From: an uncultured Ruminococcus sp. | GTDB lineage: Bacteria; Bacillota; Clostridia; Oscillospirales; Acutalibacteraceae | Assembly: GCA_902762615.1 (NCBI GenBank) | Contig: CACWOX010000017.1 | Span: 1-46,692, forward strand | Direction: 5' to 3' | Length of the DNA: 46,692 nucleotides | Shown: in pieces, positions 40,928-46,692 of the stretch | How the letters are laid out: every line of letters starts with the position of its first letter | How positions within the stretch are numbered: the first letter of the stretch is position 1 | The notes under the pieces: model-generated | Database searches by the model: none | What the model saw: only the letters and a program-made list of their open reading frames with translations | What the model was told of the DNA's origin: nothing | Program-made: the position numbers and the translations under genes

Positions 40928-42631
40928 CTATTGATTGTCGCGGTCGGAATAGGTTATCTCGACATTGCGGTTTTCCATGCCGGCATGGTTCTTCTTTGCA
41001 TACACATCGGCGTCGGAAGAGCCGCGGATAATGCCTATAACCTTCCTGATCTGGTCGCCCGTGCGGCTGAAAAGAGTCTGACCCGAACGGTTCATAACAC
41101 CTTGATTCATCGAGCCGTCGTCATAATATTCGTTGCGGTCAGGCGATACTGGAGCCGGACTGTAGCCTTCCTCCTCATCGTCCGGGAATATCATGGGAGG
41201 CGGAATATCCTCTTCCCCGTCATCCGGGAAAATCATCGGAGGGTCAACGTCATCGTCACTGTCAGGGAGCAACGCAGGCGGCTCGCTTCCTTCATCTTCA
41301 TAGGGAAATACCATGGGCGGCTCGTAATCGTCCGAACTGTCATGCGTATCCGATGTGTCGTGATAAAGTGTAGGATCGGCGTATTCTTCTTCCTCCTGTG
41401 GAGGATTGTAAAGCTGCCCCGATGTATTGTCGTCAGGCTGAGTCGGGAAGAAAACCTGCTGCTGCGTGTAATCCTCTCTGGGATAACCGTCGGACTGACC
41501 GACAGGCTGATCGTTCTCCTCGGTGTAGAAGATATTCTGAGGCTGCGCCGCTTGGCGCACCGGCAAAGGCTCGGGATCAGGCAATGGCACGAACGCTTCG
41601 CCGCTGTTGTCCACATCACCCGACGGTGCGGTATCGTCATCATCAAAGAAGTAGGCGGGCGGCACGTAGCTCTCGCCCGGACGGTTGAGTTCACGGTCAA
41701 AAAGACCGTCCTCCGGAATATAATGCTCACCGCCGTCGGTAAAGGTCAGTGCCGGCTTAAATTCCTCGCCGTAATCATCGTCGTCAGTTTCCGTCTTCTG
41801 TTCAGCCTTGATTTCCTGCTTCTGATTGACGCTCAGGCTGATGTCACTTGGCAGGTTGTATCCGCCCTTGTAATCGCTGTAACCGGTATAACCCGTATAG
41901 CCTGTTTCCGTTTCGGACTCGTCTTCCGTCTCGGTTTTGATTTCGGGTTCAACAGGCTCAACGGCGTATTTTTTGCACGCCTCGTCAAGCGATTTTTCCA
42001 GAGAATCCATAAGAATATGGAATTCCTCGTTTGACGCGTGCATGATGTAATCCGCCGCGTACGGATTGCTGTCAGACGGTCTGGAATTTGGCAGACGGTA
42101 ACCGCCTTTTTTGAGAATATCCTCGGTCTCGGCGCTGAGAATAGGCTGTTCACTCGCGGCAGGCTTATTCTCTGCTGCGGGAGCGACCGACTCGGCATAT
42201 GAAACAACGGGCTTTGCCGTGAGCTGATCGTCGATGTAATTGGCGCTTTTTTTTGCCATGGCTGAGATCTGGCTCTTCATGTCATGAATGAGCGCGTCGG
42301 ATCCGGCGGAGCGTGTGCCGTATTTTGTTTCGTAGGCGGCTGCGGCTGCCCTGCGGTCGGCTTCAAATTTATCGTTAATCACCTTGCGGACTGCCACATA
42401 TCCCTTTTTGGCGTTGGCTCTGATGCGGGCAGCGTCGGTCTTCTTTTCTCCCCTGACCACGCTTACCGTAACCTTCTTTTTCTTCCAGTTCTTCGGGGAA
42501 CATCTGAGCACAACATCGACGTGCTTGTTCACAGCTTTGTGCATAATGTGAGTACGCGTCATATCATAGCTTCTCGGAACATGTCTCATCATATGCACAT
42601 GTTCCAGTCCGCTCAATTGGTATCTTCTCAT
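40928..42631 (-). CDS. Large unknown protein, basic N-terminus and acidic repeats
   Basis: 567 residues, not recognised. The first about 75 residues are His/Arg/Lys-rich. A helical part (residues 75-130, RRAAAAAYETKYG) and a short helical region near 190-225 (ASNEEFHILMDSLEKSLDEACKKYA) are the only parts likely to fold. The rest is Asp/Glu/Pro/Tyr-rich and probably disordered. It contains four to five related units of the form PPMIFPDD(D/E)(E) near residues 430-500 and a GYTGYTGYSDY run near 245. No signal peptide or membrane span, so cytosolic. The start ATG has GAAGGAGGG upstream and a good promoter. Confidence 0.75.
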   Translation of the reverse strand: MRRYQLSGLEHVHMMRHVPRSYDMTRTHIMHKAVNKHVDVVLRCSPKNWKKKKVTVSVVRGEKKTDAARIRANAKKGYVAVRKVINDKFEADRRAAAAAYETKYGTRSAGSDALIHDMKSQISAMAKKSANYIDDQLTAKPVVSYAESVAPAAENKPAASEQPILSAETEDILKKGGYRLPNSRPSDSNPYAADYIMHASNEEFHILMDSLEKSLDEACKKYAVEPVEPEIKTETEDESETETGYTGYTGYSDYKGGYNLPSDISLSVNQKQEIKAEQKTETDDDDYGEEFKPALTFTDGGEHYIPEDGLFDRELNRPGESYVPPAYFFDDDDTAPSGDVDNSGEAFVPLPDPEPLPVRQAAQPQNIFYTEENDQPVGQSDGYPREDYTQQQVFFPTQPDDNTSGQLYNPPQEEEEYADPTLYHDTSDTHDSSDDYEPPMVFPYEDEGSEPPALLPDSDDDVDPPMIFPDDGEEDIPPPMIFPDDEEEGYSPAPVSPDRNEYYDDGSMNQGVMNRSGQTLFSRTGDQIRKVIGIIRGSSDADVYAKKNHAGMENRNVEITYSDRDNQ

Positions 42632-42684
42632 AATTATAATCCCTCCTTCATTTCATTTTTCCTGTAATATCCTATATACAATTT

Positions 42685-42713
42685 ATTATAAAACTTTTTA
42701 TCCGAAATGTAAA
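42685..42713 (-). promoter_or_regulatory. Promoter of the acidic-repeat protein gene
   Basis: On the minus strand: TTTACA (42708-42713), 17-bp spacer, TATAAT (42685-42690). Confidence 0.75.
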
Positions 42714-42801
42714 TAAAAGATTAATAAAAATTTTCGATTTTTCGGCGTTGTTTTTCATAGAAATTTAACATAAATTTTAGTAAAATATCACAAAGGAGCG
42801 T

Positions 42802-43296
42802 TTATTTCCTGTCAAACTGGTAAAAATCCGGGGTATTTGTGAGAATTCCCTGTGATGTAATTTCAATCAGACCGTAGGAAGGCTTGCTGTAATCGCGCGG
42901 AAACGCAAGCGAACCGGGATTCAGCACGTAGATGCCGTCATGGTATTTATTGTAAGGCACATGGGTGTGTCCGTACAGAGCTATCTTCGCGCCCTTTTTT
43001 CTCGCATAGTCAATCAGTCCGTTCAGACCGTACTTGACTCCGTGAGCATGACCGTGGGTGAGCAATATTCCCGTCCCCTGCAATGTCACAAGCAGCTCCG
43101 CCGGAACATCGCTGCCGAAATCGCAGTTGCCCCTTACAAAATAGAATTGCTTGTCGGGGAACAGCTTATCCATTCCCCTGATGTCGCCGAGCAGATCACC
43201 GAGAAAGAAAACCGCCTGCACATCGGGGTGCTGCGTAATGCATTTGCGCACCAGATCGCTTCGCCCGTGACTGTCGGACATAACCAGAATCTTCAT
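42802..43296 (-). CDS. YfcE/MJ0936-type metallophosphoesterase
   Basis: 164 residues, a compact calcineurin-like phosphodiesterase with all ligands: SDSHG, FLGDLLGD, VRGNCD, LLTHGHAHG and YGHTHVP, then LNPGSLAFPR. The reaction is hydrolysis of phosphodiester model substrates; the natural substrate is unknown. In many Firmicutes this gene follows rdgB/ysnA, which is not seen here. The start ATG at 43296 is preceded by AAAGGGG. In contrast to the esterase at 28455, the metal ligands are all canonical. Confidence 0.9.
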   Translation of the reverse strand: MKILVMSDSHGRSDLVRKCITQHPDVQAVFFLGDLLGDIRGMDKLFPDKQFYFVRGNCDFGSDVPAELLVTLQGTGILLTHGHAHGVKYGLNGLIDYARKKGAKIALYGHTHVPYNKYHDGIYVLNPGSLAFPRDYSKPSYGLIEITSQGILTNTPDFYQFDRK

Positions 43297-43408
43297 AATA
43301 TTGAACCCCTTTCTGATATTGATTCATTGTAACATTTACTCTCATCTATGAATATTATGCCTATTGAAGCATATATTTTAACAAAGCACGGAAGGAAAGT
43401 GACAGATT

Positions 43409-43645
43409 ATGTCGAATAACAGTGCCAATCTGGACAGACTGCTTCGGGAAACAGGTGCGCAAGGCGATGCCTCTGAAAAAATACGCGAGGCAGCCCAGAA
43501 CAATCCCGACGTCGCGAAGGCTCTCGGCAAACTCACCGAAAGCGATATCGCCGGTATCAGCGCCATATTGAATGACAAACAGGCGTTGGCACACATCATG
43601 TCATCGCCAAAGGCACAGGCTCTGCTCAAAAGATTCAAGGGATAA
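43409..43645 (+). CDS. Small helical protein, first of a three-gene cluster
   Basis: 78 residues, all-helical by composition, with no Cys and no membrane span. The middle reads KALGKLTESDIAGISAILND and the end IMSSPKAQALLKRFKG, a pattern of short amphipathic helices. I know no function. AAGGAAAG precedes the ATG. It ends 18 bp before the next gene. Confidence 0.65.
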   Translation: MSNNSANLDRLLRETGAQGDASEKIREAAQNNPDVAKALGKLTESDIAGISAILNDKQALAHIMSSPKAQALLKRFKG

Positions 43646-43663
43646 TAAGGAGGCTGACGCAGC

Positions 43664-44020
43664 ATGGACAATATAAATGAGCTGCTCGGCTCGGTGCTGA
43701 GCGACCCTGATTCCATGGCGAAGCTGAAGGAAACGGCGCGTCAGCTTGGTCTGGACACCTCGGACAACAGCTCCCATACCACGCAAAGTGCAGCCCCTGA
43801 GAAACCATCGGAAGGACTGCAAGGTCTGGCTCCCGCGCTGAATAAGCTGACTCCGCTGCTCGGCAAGCTCAATGAAGAGGACGACATGACGCGCCTGATT
43901 CACGCGCTCAAGCCGTATCTCAGCGGTGCAAGGCTTAAAAGAGCCGAGGAAGCCGACAGAATCGTATCCATCATGCGGGTGATACCTCTGCTCAGGCAAT
44001 CCCGTGAGGATCAACAGTAA
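43664..44020 (+). CDS. Small helical protein, second of the cluster
   Basis: 118 residues. The N-terminal helix (NINELLGSVLSDPDSMAKLKETARQLGL), a Ser/Thr/Pro linker, and the C-terminal helical part (LNKLTPLLGKLNEEDDMTRLIHALKPYLSGARLKRAEEADRIVSIMRVIPLL) resemble small uncharacterised Clostridia proteins. The SDP and leucine-rich helices recall the 78-residue neighbour, so the two may be distant relatives. AAGGAGG lies 11 nt before the ATG. 15 bp to the next gene. Confidence 0.65.
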   Translation: MDNINELLGSVLSDPDSMAKLKETARQLGLDTSDNSSHTTQSAAPEKPSEGLQGLAPALNKLTPLLGKLNEEDDMTRLIHALKPYLSGARLKRAEEADRIVSIMRVIPLLRQSREDQQ

Positions 44021-44035
44021 TTGTGAGGTGACTGT

Positions 44036-44362
44036 ATGCAGCAATTCGAGAGCTTTGCGCAGATGCAGCGAGACGCCGCCATGCGGGTGATGGAAATGCA
44101 GCGAAGGGCTCAGGCGGCAATGCGCAATTCTTCTTCGCCGCCGCCCGAACTGCCCGCCTTCATGGACTCTCCATCCGAGTCGCCGCTGAGCGAACCGGAA
44201 ACGGAACAGATCATGCCGGCATCAGAGGAGCGCGAGGTTAAAAAGCCGGAAATATCGCAGGAGGATACCGAAAGGGCGCTCGTCACTGCGATACTGCTTC
44301 TGCTGATGAGAGAAAACGCCGATGAACGGCTGATTTTCGCCCTGCTGTACATTCTAATGTAA
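44036..44362 (+). CDS. Small protein with hydrophobic C-terminal helices, third of the cluster
   Basis: 108 residues. A Gln/Met/Arg-rich N-terminal helix (FAQMQRDAAMRVMEMQRRAQ), a Pro/Ser/Glu-rich acidic linker, and a C-terminus of two very hydrophobic helices (ALVTAILLLLMRENADERLIFALLYILM) that could insert in a membrane or pack with the two neighbours. GAGGTGACTGT precedes the ATG. Unknown function. Confidence 0.65.
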   Translation: MQQFESFAQMQRDAAMRVMEMQRRAQAAMRNSSSPPPELPAFMDSPSESPLSEPETEQIMPASEEREVKKPEISQEDTERALVTAILLLLMRENADERLIFALLYILM

Positions 44363-44373
44363 ATTACGTGATT

Positions 44374-44418
44374 AGCCTGCTTTGCCTGTTTAGCTTGTTT
44401 ATTCTGCTTAGCCTGCTT
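44374..44418. repeat. Five tandem 9-bp repeats between converging genes
   Basis: AGCCTGCTT, TGCCTGTTT, AGCTTGTTT, ATTCTGCTT, AGCCTGCTT lie head to tail, right up to the stop codon of the minus-strand gene at 44422. No terminator hairpin is seen here. Confidence 0.75.
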
Positions 44419-44421
44419 AGC

Positions 44422-46398
44422 TCAGTATCTCCAGATATGCCTGCGGAGCGACCTCATGCGCAGCACGGTGCAGATCAGCGCAATCGCCACACCCACAAGC
44501 AGTGCAGCAACAAGTGCCGTTCTCGCGTCGGAATGAGGGATATACTGGCTCACGTCAAAAAACCTGTTGCAGACAACATAAATTCCCATCAGCAAAGCCG
44601 CAATGTACATTCCAAACGGAAGATATTTCAAAAGGGTGCCGCCTGTCGTTATCTCGTTTTTGTACCTGACTGACGATTGGCGGCGCTTTTTGCGGTACCA
44701 GCGCGGCATTGCCTTTCCTTTGAAGGCATCAAGCGCCACATTTACATATTTGAGCAGATCATTGGCGGTGTCGGCGGTCTGATTCTCTTCCGAAACGCCG
44801 TCAAAGATATTAATATTAATCTCGGCGCTCTCGTCATCGTAAGCACCGCCAAGCTCTGTGTACTTTGTGTATTTATTATAAGCAATGGCACAGTCCTCGG
44901 CGGTCGTGCTTTCAAAAGGCACTCCGGCGGCAAAATATTCTGCGGTCTTTCGTTTGCCGCGGCGCTCCAGACGCTTTACCGCTGCCGACAGCGAGAAATA
45001 ATACGTCATTACGCCGTTTACCGTGCGCTTGTTGACATTGGAGGTGAGCACGCTGATGTATTCGCCCTTTTTGCCTCTTCGTCTGCGATAATGAGGATAG
45101 CTGCCGGTAAAGCCGTTCTCCAGCAGCTTCGGTTCAATAACTGAGCGCATTTTTTCCTCCGCCTCGGAGTATGTGCCGTATATCCTGCTCACGCCGTCGA
45201 ATTCCGACGTACATTCGAGCATCCTATGAATCAGTCTGTCATAGAATTCGCGCACCGAGTCCTCGCGTTCTTTTTCACGCAGCATACGGGCAAAATTCCA
45301 CAGTCCATCGGCGATGGCGTCCAGATCGTCCTCCACCCAGGCATCAACCGCCTTTTTAAGCTGGTCATAAAGCGCCTGCTGCCCCGTCTCCTTGAATATT
45401 TCCTCATATAAACCGAATCTGTAGCGGTTGCCCAGCAGTTCGAGCACCTTGTTCGGAATGGCGATTTCGGAAGGCGAATGTTCTCCGTCACCGTACATTT
45501 CCACATCAGCCATCTGATAGGTCACGCGCAATATCTTGGCAAGCGGCAGAAGCTCCTGCTCCTTCTCAGACATGGAAGCGCTGCCGAGAAACTGCTCCTT
45601 GCTGATTGCCTCGCCGCACCAATCCTCGATGAAGCCGTGACCGCATTTGCCGAAATCACGCAGATATCCGCCGTAATCAAAGAGCGAAAGCCGCATTTCC
45701 GGACGGCTGCACTTAAAAGTGAGCCTGACCCAGTTGCGGTTCTGAATAGCGCGAAGCTCCATGTCGTCGGTGCCGAATTCCACGTTGACCACAAAGCTGA
45801 ATTCAAAGCCGGCATCGGTGTGCTCGGCTTCTATGCAGAAAAGCATTCCCACCAGCGGAAATGTCCCTTCAAAGGTGGTGCTTACATCCGGAAAGTACAG
45901 CGCAGCCTTTCCCCAGAATCGCTCCGTCAGGTTGAGAAGCAGTCCGCCTTCCTCCTGCACCAGCGAGATATTCTGCCACATCATATTGGTGGAACAGCTT
46001 CTGAGCAATTCTCCTGCCGCACGTTCCATATAATTTGCCGCGTCGTTCAGACTGTACTGACTGCGCTCGACAGCCAGAGAATTGACGCGGTGAAGCTCCT
46101 CGAGCCACTTCATAAACGGGAGAAGATCGTTCAAATTGTCTGCTCTCACAGGGTTCTCGGATAAATTTTTTATATCGTCATTGAGGTATTCCTCTACATC
46201 CACCGTGCTTTCTTTTGTCAGTTTGCTGATGGCACGGTTTATGCCGGAGGCTATTTTTGCCCGTGTGCGAAAGCTCTGCTCACACATCAGCCTCACGGTA
46301 TCCTTTGCGTTCATATCGTTCGACGGAGAAAAAATCGGATGCATTCCCGAGAAAATCTCCGCTATTCCCATTCTTTTGCGGTCGATATAATAGTTCAT
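44422..46398 (-). CDS. Large unknown protein with C-terminal membrane anchor
   Basis: 658 residues, not recognised. Residues 1-560 appear cytosolic and mixed alpha/beta, with no known motif; a basic patch (YPHYRRRRGKKGEY) lies near 435. At the C-terminus are two hydrophobic segments (YLPFGMYIAALLMGIYVV and ALVAALLVGVAIALICTVL) and a basic end (RMRSLRRHIWRY). The start is taken as ATG at 46398, behind AAAGGAGG with a rather long spacing (13 nt); a longer frame to 46554 has no ribosome site. It converges on the three small genes. Confidence 0.7.
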   Translation of the reverse strand: MNYYIDRKRMGIAEIFSGMHPIFSPSNDMNAKDTVRLMCEQSFRTRAKIASGINRAISKLTKESTVDVEEYLNDDIKNLSENPVRADNLNDLLPFMKWLEELHRVNSLAVERSQYSLNDAANYMERAAGELLRSCSTNMMWQNISLVQEEGGLLLNLTERFWGKAALYFPDVSTTFEGTFPLVGMLFCIEAEHTDAGFEFSFVVNVEFGTDDMELRAIQNRNWVRLTFKCSRPEMRLSLFDYGGYLRDFGKCGHGFIEDWCGEAISKEQFLGSASMSEKEQELLPLAKILRVTYQMADVEMYGDGEHSPSEIAIPNKVLELLGNRYRFGLYEEIFKETGQQALYDQLKKAVDAWVEDDLDAIADGLWNFARMLREKEREDSVREFYDRLIHRMLECTSEFDGVSRIYGTYSEAEEKMRSVIEPKLLENGFTGSYPHYRRRRGKKGEYISVLTSNVNKRTVNGVMTYYFSLSAAVKRLERRGKRKTAEYFAAGVPFESTTAEDCAIAYNKYTKYTELGGAYDDESAEININIFDGVSEENQTADTANDLLKYVNVALDAFKGKAMPRWYRKKRRQSSVRYKNEITTGGTLLKYLPFGMYIAALLMGIYVVCNRFFDVSQYIPHSDARTALVAALLVGVAIALICTVLRMRSLRRHIWRY

Positions 46399-46616
46399 TG
46401 AGATATTTTTTCCTCCTTTCCGAAAGCAGCCTTTAGCCGATTGTAAAAAATTGAAAAATGCGGGAATCAGGGGCTTTGCCAATTTGATTACAGATGTTTT
46501 TCTCCACTCGGGGCAAGGGTTATCTTGAAAATACGCTGTATATGTTGCGTCCAAGCCTGTTTTTAGTCGCGGCGCATTGCAGCGAGGGGCGCTGCCCCAT
46601 ATGCACTAACTTAAGG

Positions 46617-46645
46617 TTGACATAATCATTTCCATATGCTATAAT
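46617..46645 (+). promoter_or_regulatory. Sigma-A promoter at the right edge
   Basis: TTGACA (46617-46622), 17-bp spacer ending in TGC, TATAAT (46640-46645): a near-consensus extended promoter. A GGGGC-GCT-GCCCC hairpin lies just upstream (46585-46600). The 281-bp gap 46399-46679 has no other recognised feature. Confidence 0.8.
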
Positions 46646-46679
46646 ATGAGTATAATATTATGCTCGGAGATATAGAAAA

Positions 46680-46692
46680 ATGGAAATGATTG
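46680..46692 (+). CDS. First codons of a gene running off the right edge
   Basis: An ATG at 46680 begins MEMI, 9 nt after CGGAGA and about 28 nt downstream of the predicted transcription start. Too short to say what it encodes. Confidence 0.45.

Overview
The window reads as chromosomal DNA from a Gram-positive anaerobe of the class Clostridia, most likely a Ruminococcus-like member of the Oscillospiraceae. The basis is family content and style, not a database match: strong AGGAGG-type ribosome sites, many TTG starts, threonine-rich extracellular linkers, several double-zinc-ribbon membrane proteins, tandem M42 peptidases, and PdaA-like and DacF-like cell-wall enzymes. No phage, transposase, integrase, CRISPR array or tRNA was seen. 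The only rRNA is a lone 5S gene.

Left part (1-11714). The window opens inside a protein of 91-residue Ig-like repeats whose last repeat is broken by an out-of-frame deletion. Then come a WalJ/YycJ-like metallo-beta-lactamase-fold protein and murA (minus strand), and divergently a secreted Thr-rich SH3 protein. A tight minus-strand operon follows, encoding a secreted CAP protein with five Ig-like repeats, a radical SAM/SPASM enzyme and a zinc-ribbon protein. Beyond it are a lone RnfC-like iron-sulfur protein, a possible MecA-like adaptor behind a 20-bp palindrome, and a membrane-anchored BspA-type leucine-rich-repeat protein.

Middle part (11715-33600). A type I pullulanase, a two-gene operon (unknown protein plus DUF4173-like membrane protein), a PdaA-like deacetylase, HflX with a membrane zinc-ribbon protein, a PAP2 phosphatase followed by a membrane HD-GYP protein, and an M23/LysM/G5 cell-wall peptidase. 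Next is a zinc-dependent phospholipase C-like protein, preceded by a gene-free leader that can fold and ends in an intrinsic terminator only 15 nt before its ribosome site. Then a lipoprotein and a DacF-like D,D-carboxypeptidase. A long plus-strand run follows: metallophosphoesterase, small membrane protein, two M42 aminopeptidases, HAD phosphatase and GNAT acetyltransferase.

Right part (33600-46692). The stand-alone 5S rRNA has its own strong promoter and terminator. After it lie an L,D-transpeptidase and a mucin-like Thr/Lys-rich protein, an orphan solute-binding lipoprotein, an IscR-like Rrf2 regulator with a probable operator, three consecutive double-zinc-ribbon membrane proteins, a membrane-anchored VanX-type dipeptidase, an unknown protein with acidic PPMIFPDD-type repeats, a YfcE-type phosphoesterase, three small genes of unknown function, and a large unknown membrane protein. 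A promoter and the first codons of another gene close the window.

The dominant theme is the cell envelope: peptidoglycan precursor synthesis (MurA), trimming and crosslinking (PdaA, DacF, M23, VanX-like, L,D-transpeptidase), and surface proteins (Ig-like, SH3, LRR, Thr-rich). The best candidates for new biology are the leader RNA at about 25828-26003 and the CAP/Ig - radical SAM - zinc-ribbon operon at 5081-8443.
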